A stretch of DNA of 64,000 nucleotides from Sphingobium indicum B90A (lineage in GTDB: Bacteria; Pseudomonadota; Alphaproteobacteria; Sphingomonadales; Sphingomonadaceae). The position numbers and the translations under genes are program-made. This document shows, piece after piece, positions 6,655 through 15,432 of this stretch. The notes under the pieces were generated by a model. That model had not been told where the DNA came from. It made no database searches and saw only the letters and a list, made by a program, of their open reading frames with translations. The first letter of the stretch is position 1, and each line of letters opens with the position of its first letter. The DNA is taken from contig NZ_CP013070.1 in NCBI RefSeq assembly GCF_000264945.2, forward strand, positions 3,100,001-3,164,000, given 5' to 3'.

Positions 6655-8644
6655 TTTGGCTGAGCAGCGGGACCGGATGGTCGATGTCCAGCTCGCCCGT
6701 CGCGGGATCCGCGACGAAGCGGTGCTTGCCGCCATGCGCGAGGTCCCACGCGAGCGTTTCGTGCCGGAAGGCATGGAGGAGTTCGCCTACGAGGACGCGC
6801 CGCTTCCGATCGAGGAAGGGCAGACGATCTCCCAGCCTTACATCGTTGCGGAAATGATCGAAGCGGCGGAGGTCGGGGCGGACGACCGAGTGCTCGAGGT
6901 CGGCGCGGGTTCGGGTTATGCGGCTGCGGTCATCAGTCGCATCGCGGGACACGTGTTCGCCATCGAGCGGCACGAGGCGCTTGGGCAGGCGGCGCGCGAG
7001 CGGCTGGAGGCGCTCGAATACCGCAATGTCGAACTGCGCATCGGCGATGGCACGCTCGGGCTGCCCGATCAGGCGCCCTTCGACGCGATTCTGGTTTCAG
7101 CCGGTGGTCCCGAGGTGCCGCGGGCGCTCAAGGAGCAGCTTAAGGTCGGCGGCGTCCTCGTGGTGCCGGTGGGCGATGCGGGCGAACAATCGCTGTGCAA
7201 GATCACGCGCACGAGCACTGGCAGCTATGCGGAGGAGGATCTCGGCACGGTCCGGTTCGTACCACTGATCGGCGCGCAGGGTTGGTCCGAGGACGGGCGC
7301 CGCTCGGCGGCGAACCACCTGCCGGGTGTCACGCGCAAACTGAGCCTGCCCGAGATGATCGGTCAGGCAGCCGAGCCGCTCCCCGACTTCGACGATCCGG
7401 CGTTCGGGGCGCTGTTCGATCGCTTCGCGGACCGCCGCGTCGTGCTGCTGGGCGAGGCCAGCCATGGCACGGCCGAGTTCTATCGCGCCCGCGCTGCGAT
7501 CACCCGGCACCTCATCGAACATCATGGCTTCACGATCGTAGCGGTCGAGGCCGATTGGCCCGATGCCGAGGCAGTGGACCGCTACGTGCGGCATCGCCCG
7601 CGCAGGACGTCCGCAGAACCGCCGTTCCAGCGCTTTCCGACCTGGATGTGGCGCAACACCGAAATCGCGGTCCTTACGGAGTGGATGCGCGGGCATAATG
7701 AAGCCATCGCCGACATGGATCGCCGCGCGGGCTTTTACGGACTCGACATGTACAACATGCGCGGCTCGATCGCGGCCGTGCTCGACTATCTCGATCGGGT
7801 CGATCCCGACGCCGCGGCCACCGCCCGCGAGCGTTACGGCTGCCTCACCCCCTGGCAGAAGGACCCGGCCACCTATGGCCGCTCCGCCCTCCGGCGCGGC
7901 TATGCCGAATGCGAATCCGCCGTGATCGAGCAATGCCGCGCGCTGCTGGCCAGACAGGCTGACTATGCCAAGGCCAATGGCGACAGCTTCCTCGACGCTG
8001 CGCAGAACGCACGGCTGGTCGCCTCGGCCGAGCGCTATTACCGTATCATGTATTATGGCGGCGCCGAAAGCTGGAACCTGCGCGACACGCACATGTTCGA
8101 GACGCTCGAGAACATCCTCGAAGCCAAGGGCCGCGATGCCAGGGCAATCGTCTGGGCGCACAACAGCCACATCGGCGATGCCCGCCATACCGACATGGGC
8201 GCCGTTCGCGACGAACTCAACATCGGCCAGCTTTGCCGCCAACGGTTCGGCCGCGCCGCGGCGCTGATCGGCTTCGGCACGCACAGCGGCACGGTCGCCG
8301 CCGCGACCGACTGGGACGGCGACATGGAGGTGAAGCGCGTGCTTCCCTCGCGCCGCGACAGCTATGAGCGGCTATGCCACGATGCGGGCAAGCCGCGCTT
8401 TCTGCTCGACCTCTCGCCCGGCAAACACGATGCATTGAGACGCCGGCTGGCCGAGCCGTGCCTGGAGCGTTTCATCGGTGTCATCTATCGCCCGGATACC
8501 GAACTCTGGAGCCATTATTCGCAGGCAGTCCTATCCGAGCAGTTCGACGCCTATGTCTGGTTCGACGAGACGGAGGCGCTGACGCCGCTCGGGACGGAGC
8601 ACCACGGACCGGGCGTTCCGGACACCTACCCGTTCGGCGAGTAG
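6647..8644 (+). CDS. Fusion: protein-L-isoaspartate O-methyltransferase + erythromycin-esterase-like domain
   Basis: Residues about 1-215 form a PCM-type methyltransferase (repair of isoaspartyl residues with S-adenosylmethionine). They show ERFVPEGMEEFAYEDAPLPI, the substrate segment GQTISQPYIVAEM and the SAM motif VLEVGAGSGYAAAV. Residues about 240-650 form an erythromycin-esterase-like hydrolase with LLGEASHGTAEFY carrying the Glu and His used for catalysis in EreA/EreC, and later WAHNSHIGDAR. There is no stop or frame change between the domains. The length of 665 equals the sum of both families. It is the last gene of the stress-type operon. The esterase domain's natural substrate is unknown, and macrolide resistance should not be assumed. 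Confidence 0.9.
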   Translation: MADLAEQRDRMVDVQLARRGIRDEAVLAAMREVPRERFVPEGMEEFAYEDAPLPIEEGQTISQPYIVAEMIEAAEVGADDRVLEVGAGSGYAAAVISRIAGHVFAIERHEALGQAARERLEALEYRNVELRIGDGTLGLPDQAPFDAILVSAGGPEVPRALKEQLKVGGVLVVPVGDAGEQSLCKITRTSTGSYAEEDLGTVRFVPLIGAQGWSEDGRRSAANHLPGVTRKLSLPEMIGQAAEPLPDFDDPAFGALFDRFADRRVVLLGEASHGTAEFYRARAAITRHLIEHHGFTIVAVEADWPDAEAVDRYVRHRPRRTSAEPPFQRFPTWMWRNTEIAVLTEWMRGHNEAIADMDRRAGFYGLDMYNMRGSIAAVLDYLDRVDPDAAATARERYGCLTPWQKDPATYGRSALRRGYAECESAVIEQCRALLARQADYAKANGDSFLDAAQNARLVASAERYYRIMYYGGAESWNLRDTHMFETLENILEAKGRDARAIVWAHNSHIGDARHTDMGAVRDELNIGQLCRQRFGRAAALIGFGTHSGTVAAATDWDGDMEVKRVLPSRRDSYERLCHDAGKPRFLLDLSPGKHDALRRRLAEPCLERFIGVIYRPDTELWSHYSQAVLSEQFDAYVWFDETEALTPLGTEHHGPGVPDTYPFGE

Positions 8645-9024
8645 CGGCCCACCGCGGTTGTAGAACTAACGGCGCGAGCAGACGAGCCTTACGAAGCGCA
8701 GTCTCTGACAGCAGCGGTCACGGGTCCGGCTTTCCAAAACGGCAGTTAATCCGAGGCTTGCTGTTCCCTGCCGATTACCGCCAAACAGGTGAAAGCCGTT
8801 ATGCCAGCTTCCCACCAAATCCGGTCGTTCATGCGTCAGCGCCGCAATGACGTAAGTTGGTCGGCAGGTGTTTCATCGTCGCCGGAACCATAGCGGCTGA
8901 CCAACCCAGACACCGGCAGCCAGCAAGTATATCTCGCAGGGTCCACCGCCGAAAGCCTATGTAGGAAATCGGATAATATTATATTATGCAGATTAACACA
9001 TAAACTATTTTATGCTGAAAATAG
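8645..9024. other. Gene-free stretch between the fusion gene and the HipA remnant
   Basis: I see no supported gene here. The last 60 bases (about 8965-9024) turn sharply AT-rich (GATAATATTATATTATG and TAAACTATTTTATG), unlike the surrounding high-GC DNA. The HipA frame starts abruptly after this block, so the block probably marks a recombination joint or the remains of a promoter. No hipB-like antitoxin gene is left upstream. Confidence 0.4.
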
Positions 9025-9675
9025 ATCGCGACATTCGGCGCGCGCAAGGTGCTGGTGGTCGAGCGCTTTGATCGTCGTTGGAGGAGCCCGACCGAACTGC
9101 TTCGATTGCCCCAGGAGGATTTCTGCCAGGCCTTGGGCGTCCCTTCTGCCCAGAAATATCAGAGCCACGGGGGTCCTGGCGCCGTCACAATCCTCAAGCT
9201 GCTCGGGAGCAGCGACAACCCCTTGGAGGATCAGGCCGCCTTCCTGAAAAGCCAGATCATATTCTGGCTCATCGGCGCAACGGACGGTCACGCCAAGAAT
9301 TTCAGTATCTTTCTTCGCCCCGGCGGGCGTTTCGGGATGACTCCATTCTATGACGTCCTCAGCGCCCAACCTGCGTTCGACGCGCGGCAGATCCCGAACA
9401 ACAAGTACCAGCTCGCAATGTCCGTAGGCAACAGCCGGAAATATCAAATTCTGAACCTTAGCGGACGGCATTTCGTGGAGACCGCGAAAGAGGCGGGATT
9501 GGGGCCTACCCTCATCGACAAGGTGCTTCGGGACGTCATCCAAATGGCAGCAAAAGCCCCCGAGCAGGCATTGTTCATGATACCCGATAGGCTTGCCACA
9601 GCCCCACACACAAGCATCATGAATGCCATGGAAGTCAGGCTCAGGTCACTGGAGCTTGGCCTCGCAGAGATTTGA
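9025..9675 (+). pseudogene. HipA-type kinase, N-terminal half missing
   Basis: Homology begins at TFGARKVLVVERFDR (from 9031) and an in-frame stop lies at 9022-9024, so roughly the first 200 residues, including the nucleotide-binding loop, are lost. The remaining C-terminal lobe keeps the catalytic loop ATDGHAKNFSIF and the metal-binding Asp in PFYDVLSA. Intact HipA phosphorylates glutamyl-tRNA synthetase (GltX) and is held by HipB, but no hipB remains. A shorter product could start from GTG 9049, yet it would lack ATP-binding elements. The gene is most likely dead. Confidence 0.8.
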
Positions 9676-9781
9676 ATCTTGTTTCGAGTATGCGCCACGG
9701 CAAGCGGCAGATCGGATTTATCGAAACCCACCGGCGAGCAATGAATTGCCATTTGGCAGCTTATCATCTATTTTGTCACAG

Positions 9782-10195
9782 ATGGCTATATTGCAACCCG
9801 TTGAGACAGCCCCTGCTCCCTTCCGGCAGGAACCGATCACTCAGGAAGAAGGTCGCGCGATGTTTCGCGCCGCCCTCAACCTGTTCGCCAAATGGGGCCT
9901 CACCGATGAGCAGGCGGCGGTCCTTACCGACATGCCCGTTCGCAGCTTTCGTCGCTGGAAGGCGGAGGGGCCGGGGCGCATTTCGCGCGATGGGCTTGCC
10001 CGTCTATCCAATCTCATGGGCATCCATAAGGCTCTCCGCATCATCTTTCAGGAGCCGCAGCGGGGCTACGATTGGATCAAGGCGTCCAATGTGGCCTTCG
10101 GGAGCGCGAGTGCGCTGGCGGTCATGCTGGGCGGCGAACTGACGGACTTGATGCGTGTGCGGCGTTATCTTGATGCGGAACGCGGCGGCTGGTGA
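9782..10195 (+). CDS. Xre/MbcA/ParS-type antitoxin
   Basis: The 137-residue protein (start ATG 9782, chosen because homology begins there) has an N-terminal helix-turn-helix (MFRAALNLFAKWGLTDEQAA, VRSFRRWK). Its C-terminal toxin-binding domain contains NLMGIHKALRIIF and ends in GGELTDLMRVRRYLDAERGGW-like sequence typical of the Xre-MbcA-ParS (formerly DUF2384) domain. It would neutralise the RES toxin encoded next and repress the shared promoter. The stop overlaps the toxin start by 4 bases (GTGA), the standard layout of these modules. It lies 106 bases after the HipA remnant. Confidence 0.9.
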   Translation: MAILQPVETAPAPFRQEPITQEEGRAMFRAALNLFAKWGLTDEQAAVLTDMPVRSFRRWKAEGPGRISRDGLARLSNLMGIHKALRIIFQEPQRGYDWIKASNVAFGSASALAVMLGGELTDLMRVRRYLDAERGGW

Positions 10196-10911
10196 CCCTG
10201 GCTAACGAACCGCCAGTCTGCAGAGTTGAATGGGACGGCGCAGTGCGGATCATCCGCAGCGTCTACCCGCCCATCGACCTGTTCGAGGATATCGCGGATC
10301 CAGAGGATTGGCCCCTGTTGCTGTCGGCCGAGCAGAAGACCAACCCGCGCATCAGGGCATCGATCGGGAATCTCGATCTTGTGCCTCCCGAACGACGGGT
10401 GGGCGGCAACGGCGCTTCCTATTTGATGGCGTCCTTCACCCATGTCAGTGTTGACCGTCCCAGTCGGTTTTCCGATGGGAGCTATGGCGTCCTCTACGTC
10501 GCCGATCGCTATGAGACTGCCCTGTTCGAGACGATCCATCATCATGCCCGGTTCATGGCGCGCACAGCTGAATCGCCCGGTTGGACCTCCCAGTTTCGGG
10601 AAATCATCCTGACGGTTTGCGCGAACCTTCATGATCTGCGGGGTCAGGACGATCCGTTCGCTGCTTGCCTCGATCCGGATGATTATGCGGCCGCCCAGTT
10701 GCTGGGGGCTGCCCTGCGCAAGGCTGGTTCTGATGGGATAGCCTATCCGAGCGTGCGGCAAGCTGGAGGAGAATGTGTAGGGCTCTTTTATCCCGACTGT
10801 GCCTCCAGCCCGGTCCAGGGCAGGCATCTCGACTATCATTGGGACGGTAAGAGGGTCGATCTGGTCAGGGATGCCGGCAGCGGCGTGGTTTTCCGGGTGG
10901 TAGAAGAATGA
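10192..10911 (+). CDS. RES-domain toxin (ParT/MbcT-like)
   Basis: The 239-residue protein carries the RES signature: Arg in RIIRSVYPP, the block YGVLYVADRYETALFETIHHH with its Glu, and the later GIAYPSVR with Ser. RES toxins attack NAD metabolism. MbcT of Mycobacterium degrades NAD+ by phosphorolysis, and ParT, described from a Sphingobium, ADP-ribosylates phosphoribosyl-pyrophosphate synthetase. The length and organism type point to the ParT-like group. The start is GTG 10192 inside the antitoxin stop, so antitoxin is made first. The module is intact and probably active. Confidence 0.88.
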   Translation: MTLANEPPVCRVEWDGAVRIIRSVYPPIDLFEDIADPEDWPLLLSAEQKTNPRIRASIGNLDLVPPERRVGGNGASYLMASFTHVSVDRPSRFSDGSYGVLYVADRYETALFETIHHHARFMARTAESPGWTSQFREIILTVCANLHDLRGQDDPFAACLDPDDYAAAQLLGAALRKAGSDGIAYPSVRQAGGECVGLFYPDCASSPVQGRHLDYHWDGKRVDLVRDAGSGVVFRVVEE

Positions 10912-10930
10912 CAAAGGGACCGTTGGCATC

Positions 10931-11783
10931 ATGACGTTCTCTGCCGACGGTCGTCACGAGCGCGCAGCTGAGGCGCTAAACAGTCATCCTGATTATCGAG
11001 TCCTGTGCCGGTTGATGCCTGTAACGGCTTTCCATGATGCTGATCCACGGACGCCGAGCAGGATTGGCGTTGCGGTTGACGTCGAAACGACCGGCCTCGA
11101 TCGAGAAACTGATAGGATTATCGAACTGGCGGTCCAGCGTTTTCGGTTTGATGCTCTGGGGCACGTTATTCAGGTCGGCGTGCCCCGGGTCTGGCGTGAG
11201 GATCCGGGCATCGAGCTCGACCCCAGGATCACCAAATTGACGGGGCTCGCGGCGGATGACCTTGCTGGTCAGGTCATAGACGAGGCGGCGGCCGTCGAGA
11301 GCCTTTCGTCCGCCGACATCATTGTCGCGCACAATGCGGCGTTCGACAGGCCGTTCATTGACCGCCGCCTGCCTGCCATCGCCGGCAAACCCTGGGCCTG
11401 CTCCATGGCGGAATTGGATTGGCTGGAGCTCGGATTTGACGGCCGCGCCCTTGCCCACCTCGTGTCGCAATGCGGCTGGTTCTATCCTCGCGCTCATCTA
11501 TCTGCTGGCTCACGGTCTGCCGGACGGTGAAACCATCCTTGCCAAGCTCATCGCCTGTTCGGAAAAGCCCACCTATCGTGCCAATGCTATCGATGCGCCC
11601 TTTGAGGCGAAGGAGCGGTTGAAGGCGCGGGGATATCGGTGGGATTCGGTCCTGCGCTTCTGGTGGAAGGCGATTGCCGAAGCCGACAAGGAGGCCGAGG
11701 AGGCCCGGCTGCTGAGCGACGTCTATGTCGGTCATGGCAGCCCGGCCTTCCTTACCGTCACCGCGATGGAGCGCCACCGTTAG
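10931..11783 (+). pseudogene. DnaQ-like 3'-5' exonuclease, broken near its third motif
   Basis: The first frame (10931 to about 11500) has exonuclease motif I, GVAVDVETTGLD, and motif II, ADIIVAHNAAFDRPF. Near 11490 the expected 'G-H-R-A-x-x-D' motif III is missing, and the protein resumes in another frame as ALIYLLAHGLPDGETILAKL. It continues through a C-terminal domain (YRANAIDAPFEAKERLKARG) to 11783. A small deletion plus frameshift removed the last catalytic His and Asp, so the protein is inactive. Such exonucleases are common on integrative elements of sphingomonads, which fits the surrounding debris. Confidence 0.75.
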
Positions 11784-11838
11784 CCAATTTCCAGCGCTCT
11801 TCGATTTCAGGCACGCGCATGAGGACGGCGTGCATGCT

Positions 11839-12119
11839 TCATCTGCTGGTCAAGCGCTGGAGGCTGTCATAGCGCACAGGGTCGCTCTTCCGACCTTCAC
11901 GATCTCGATATCGCCCGCCTGAATCAGTTCATAGATGCGAGACCGACTGAGACCGGTAAGACGTACAGCCGTCGCCACGCGCACGGTGATGGGAGCAAGG
12001 TCCTGGTCTGGATCCGGCGGAACCATTGTGGTCGGCAGCGCTGGTACCTCGGCGGCATGGTCGCCGGCCTTTGTCTGGAAAAGGATCCCGGACTGCCGGG
12101 CGGCCTTCAGTTCCGCCAT
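11839..12119 (-). pseudogene. Excisionase/AlpA-like helix-turn-helix protein, frameshifted at its end
   Basis: The minus-strand frame from ATG 12119 contains VRVATAVRLTGLSRSRIYEL and QAGDIEIVKVGRATL, the winged helix-turn-helix of element-encoded DNA-binding proteins (MerR/AlpA/Xis type). After GRATL the frame turns into CAMTASSA and stops at 11850. A one-base shift restores the usual ending RYDSLQRLTSR with a stop at 11839-11841. The helix-turn-helix itself is intact, so a slightly altered protein might still bind DNA. It belongs with the exonuclease to the residue of an integrative element. Confidence 0.6.
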
Positions 12120-12395
12120 CTTGTTAGCCTCTCAGCTTCTGCGGCGTCCGCAATCGGCCGATTGTCGCCCGGTGAGTCGGCGCCCAGATGCTGTTGCTGG
12201 GCGCGCAGGATCGGTCGCCCGAGATCACCCGGTAATGATGGTCCCAGTCTCGGAGCATCCCCATAGCCTGCCGGCAGGCCGGCCAATGCGTCGCTGGGGT
12301 TCGTCGATGGTTTTGAAAGCTCGCTCTCCTGCACCACTTACTGGAAGACCTGGGGCTTAAGGGCCATCCACGCGACACCCATGAGGCTTGCCGAC
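12120..12395 (-). other. Degenerate stretch, probably former element coding sequence
   Basis: Minus-strand frames here contain protein-like runs (RLGPSLPGDLGRPILRAQQQ, then DNRPIADAAEAERL) directly before the helix-turn-helix gene, but they break repeatedly and start nowhere sensible. I do not recognise a family. The most likely reading is the decayed end of another gene of the same element. Confidence 0.3.
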
Positions 12396-13724
12396 CTAGG
12401 GCGGCGATGCGTTGGCATCGCGGCTCTTTTTCCTTGATCCGCCGGGCCCTAGGGCCTGGGGCGGCGGTGGCGGCGGCTGCGTGATCAGCCGCGCGCCGCG
12501 CTGATAGGTGAAATAGCGCCAGAGCCACTGGATGCTGACCAGCAGCCGCTTTTCGAAGCCGACCAGCAGATAGACATGGACAATGGCCCAGAGCAGCCAA
12601 GCCAGCCGTCCCTTCAGGCGGCGCTTGCCGAAATCGAAGATGGCGGCGTTGCGACCGATGATCGCGGTGTTGCCGCGGTCGCGAAAGCGGAAAGGGGGAA
12701 GCGGTGCGCGGCCGGTGAATTCGCGAGAGAGGGATTGCCCAAGATAGCGGCCCTGCTGCTGGGCTACCTGAGCCAGTGCAGGCAGCGGTTGTCCGGCTTC
12801 GTCATTCATTGCGGCGCTATCACCCAGCACATGAATGTGGGGATGGCTTGGAACCGAAAAATCGGCGGCAACCCTTACCCGGCCGCTGCGGTCGCATTCT
12901 GCCTGCAGCCAGAACGCGGCGGGCGACGCCTTGATCCCCGCAGCCCAGATGATCGTGCCGGCCCGCAACCTTTGGCCGCCAATGACGAGCGTGTCACCGT
13001 CAATGTCTTCGAGCGACTTTCCCAGCATGATCTCCACTCCCATGGCTTCCAGCCGGCGTCGGGCATAGGTGCTCAATCTGTCGGGGAAGCTGGCGAGGAT
13101 TTGCTTGCCCGCCTCCACCAGCAGGATGCGGACCGCGCCGGGGTCGATATGCCGAAAGTCGCGGGCGAGCGTGTAATGCGCAAGTTCCGCGATTGCTCCG
13201 GCCATTTCAACGCCGGTAGGTCCCGCGCCCACGATGACGATCGTCATCAGTTCGGCCCTTCGGTGGGGATCGGGCTGTCGCTCCGCTAACTCGAAGCTGC
13301 GCAGGATGCGGCTGCGAAGAAGGCGGGCATCCTCAATGCTGCGCAGGCCGGGCGCCAGCGGTTCCCATTCCGGATGAGCGAAATAATTATATCGGCTGCC
13401 GGTTGCGATCACCAGCCTGTCGAAATGGAGTGACGAGCCATCGGCCAGGGATAGGCGGCGCGATTGTGGATCCACGCCCACCGCTTCGCCAAGCACAACC
13501 TCGATATTGTCGTGGCGGCGCAGGATGCGGCGGATGGGCTGCGCTATGTCGGCGGGCGAGAGCGCGGCGGTCGCCACCTGGTAGAGCAACGGCACGAAGA
13601 GATGATAATTGTTGCGATCGATAATCGTCACCCGAATGGGCTTGCCGCCCAATTCCCGCGCGCAGGCGAGACCGGCGAACCCGCCACCCAATATAATGAT
13701 ATGGGGGGGCCGACTTGTGCCCAT
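12396..13724 (-). CDS. ndh: Type II NADH dehydrogenase (NAD(P)/FAD-dependent oxidoreductase)
   Basis: The 442-residue flavoprotein starts best at ATG 13724 (MGTSRPP), 12 codons inside the longest frame. It has the FAD motif IIILGGGFAGLACAREL, the NDH-2 segment DRNNYHLFVPLLYQVATAAL, a second nucleotide motif TIVIVGAGPTGVEMAGAIAE and the late FAD motif HIHVLGDSAAM. NDH-2 passes electrons from NADH to quinone without pumping protons. A C-terminal amphipathic stretch around LAWLLWAIVHVYLLVGF fits membrane attachment. The tail after it is Pro-rich (eight prolines). The gene stands alone, running towards the element debris. Confidence 0.9.
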   Translation of the reverse strand: MGTSRPPHIIILGGGFAGLACARELGGKPIRVTIIDRNNYHLFVPLLYQVATAALSPADIAQPIRRILRRHDNIEVVLGEAVGVDPQSRRLSLADGSSLHFDRLVIATGSRYNYFAHPEWEPLAPGLRSIEDARLLRSRILRSFELAERQPDPHRRAELMTIVIVGAGPTGVEMAGAIAELAHYTLARDFRHIDPGAVRILLVEAGKQILASFPDRLSTYARRRLEAMGVEIMLGKSLEDIDGDTLVIGGQRLRAGTIIWAAGIKASPAAFWLQAECDRSGRVRVAADFSVPSHPHIHVLGDSAAMNDEAGQPLPALAQVAQQQGRYLGQSLSREFTGRAPLPPFRFRDRGNTAIIGRNAAIFDFGKRRLKGRLAWLLWAIVHVYLLVGFEKRLLVSIQWLWRYFTYQRGARLITQPPPPPPQALGPGGSRKKSRDANASPP

Positions 13725-13793
13725 TCCCCTCCAGGGGTGGCTATCCACGTTCAATCTCACAGCCTCTTGAGAGTAGAGGGAGCATGGTCTGCG

Positions 13794-14099
13794 TCACCAG
13801 CTCGACTTGATCACGCCTGGCAACTGTCCTCTCGTGGCAAGGTGCCTCAGCATCACCCGAGCCAATTTGAACTTGCGATAATAGGCGCGCGGGCGTCCCG
13901 TCAGTTCGCACCGGTTCCTGATCCGCGTGGGATTGCCGTTGCGGGGGATTTCCGCCATCTTCAGCCTTGCGATCAGGCGCTCTTCCTGGCTGAGACTTTC
14001 ATCATTAGCTGTCGCCTTAAGCTTTGCATATTTCGGCGCATATTTCTTGGCGAGCTTGCGGCGACGCTCGTTCTTGTTGATCGCGCTCTTCTTGGCCAT
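13794..14099 (-). CDS. rpsN: 30S ribosomal protein S14, stand-alone copy
   Basis: The 101-residue product (ATG 14099, [20 protein letters not shown]) contains the S14 core [18 protein letters not shown] and [20 protein letters not shown], and ends in PGVIKSSW. It has no C-x-x-C pair, so it is the zinc-independent, long type. In alphaproteobacteria rpsN normally lies in the spc operon between rplE and rpsH. Here it is alone, between ndh and a small membrane protein, so it may be a second copy. I saw no Zur-type operator in the 190 bases upstream. Confidence 0.93.
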   Translation of the reverse strand: MAKKSAINKNERRRKLAKKYAPKYAKLKATANDESLSQEERLIARLKMAEIPRNGNPTRIRNRCELTGRPRAYYRKFKLARVMLRHLATRGQLPGVIKSSW

Positions 14100-14290
14100 T
14101 GGGGTTTTCCTCTGCTTCTCCGGATTTGGGTTCATGCTCGCGACGCGGCGCGGGAGGAACGCGGCGGCCATGGGCATGATCCGAGCATGCCGCTTACCTG
14201 AGTTAGGCGGCAGCGGCTTTCAGGGAACGGCCGTGCCGGGGGCACTGTTCATTCCTGATCTTTTGGGTCCTGGGCATTGGGAGAGACGCT

Positions 14291-14503
14291 ATGTCATGGG
14301 TGGGATTGACCGCCATCATCGTCCTTGTCGCCGCCGCCTTGATCGGAGCGGTGGTCTTTGCAAGGCGCCGCGGACGGATCAGCGGCAGCGTTGCCCTTGC
14401 GCTGATGCTCGTCGTCCTTGCCGGCGCCTCGATCGTCTTCATCTATCCTTCCGCGCTTACGGCCGAAGGGGGTGAGGCGCAGCACATTGGCGCGGCGCGA
14501 TAA
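14291..14503 (+). CDS. Small two-helix membrane protein
   Basis: The 70-residue product begins MSWVGLTAIIVLVAAALIG, has a basic turn (FARRRGRISG) and a second hydrophobic helix (VALALMLVVLAGASIVFIY). That gives two inner-membrane segments with a short cytosolic loop. The stop overlaps the start of the metallo-hydrolase (TAATG), so the two are co-translated. A GGAGAGACGCT ribosome site precedes the ATG. No named family is recognised. Confidence 0.6.
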   Translation: MSWVGLTAIIVLVAAALIGAVVFARRRGRISGSVALALMLVVLAGASIVFIYPSALTAEGGEAQHIGAAR

Positions 14504-15402
14504 TGCGTGTCCGGTATCTGAAATGCGGGACGGATTGCCCACTTGGCGGTCCGTTCTTCGATGGCTTCAGCAAGAGCCTGTTCGGCCTTATTCCCTGCGC
14601 GGCACAGTTGGTCGAAACCAACGAGGGACTGGTGCTGATTGACACCGGTTACGGCAGCGAAGACGTGCGCCATCCCCATCCGCGCCTCAGCCGCTTCTTT
14701 CGTACGCTGCTCAATATCCATTTCAGGGCGGAGGAGACGGCGCTGCACCAGATCAAGGCAATGGGCTATTCGCCATCGGACGTCCGCCATGTCGTGCTGA
14801 CGCATCTGGATTTCGATCATGCGGGCGGACTGGACGATTTCCCCAATGCGCGCGTCCATGTGATGGAAGCCGAGCGCGAAGCCGCCGAGCGCAAGCGGCG
14901 GGGCTTCATTGCAGAGCGCCGATACCGGCCCGCGCAGTGGGAGCAGGTGCGGGACTGGCGCACTTACGCCGGCAGCGGCGAATGTTGGTTTGGGCTTGAG
15001 CGCGTCCGCCAGTTAGACGGCCTGCCGCCCGAAATCCTGATGGTCCCTTTGCCAGGTCATACATGGGGCCACGCCGGGATCGCGATCAGATCAGACGATG
15101 GATGGGTTCTAAATGCTGGGGACGCTTATTTCTACCGGCGTGAACTGGATGGAGACAGGCGGCGCTGCACGCCCGGCCTGCGTCTTTACCAGAATCTGAT
15201 GGAGGTGGACCGGGAACTGCGTTTCGCCAACCAGCAGCGCCTGCGGGAATTGAAGCGCGAGAGGAGCGGCGAGGTGACCATCTTCTGTTCGCATGACGAG
15301 ATTGAGCTTGAGGCGATGCAGCGCCGTAATGGAGATACCAGCACCACGAGGGCAATGCCCCCAATTGGCCAGGGCGTTGCAACCGGCTTGAGCGGCGCAT
15401 GA
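14503..15402 (+). CDS. MBL-fold metallo-hydrolase
   Basis: The 299-residue enzyme shows the metallo-beta-lactamase metal site HLDFDHAGG, preceded by LVLIDTGYGS, and later histidines in LPGHTWGHAG and FCSHDE, with Asp in NAGDAYF. This arrangement is that of the AHL-lactonase-like branch, which hydrolyses lactones or related esters with two metal ions. There is no signal peptide. The substrate cannot be told from sequence; a quorum-signal lactonase is one possibility. It is coupled to the small membrane protein upstream. Confidence 0.85.
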   Translation: MRVRYLKCGTDCPLGGPFFDGFSKSLFGLIPCAAQLVETNEGLVLIDTGYGSEDVRHPHPRLSRFFRTLLNIHFRAEETALHQIKAMGYSPSDVRHVVLTHLDFDHAGGLDDFPNARVHVMEAEREAAERKRRGFIAERRYRPAQWEQVRDWRTYAGSGECWFGLERVRQLDGLPPEILMVPLPGHTWGHAGIAIRSDDGWVLNAGDAYFYRRELDGDRRRCTPGLRLYQNLMEVDRELRFANQQRLRELKRERSGEVTIFCSHDEIELEAMQRRNGDTSTTRAMPPIGQGVATGLSGA

Positions 15403-15432
15403 CGTTTGCCGGCGAACAGCGCAGCGGGATGC

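Noticed and set aside
7400..8644. Macrolide-resistance gene
   Set aside because: The domain is Ere-like but fused to a repair methyltransferase and placed in a stress operon; resistance cannot be inferred from sequence alone.
8374..8850. Long plus-strand open frame over the end of the PCM-esterase gene
   Set aside because: It is a frame shadow of the esterase domain with no protein-like content beyond it.
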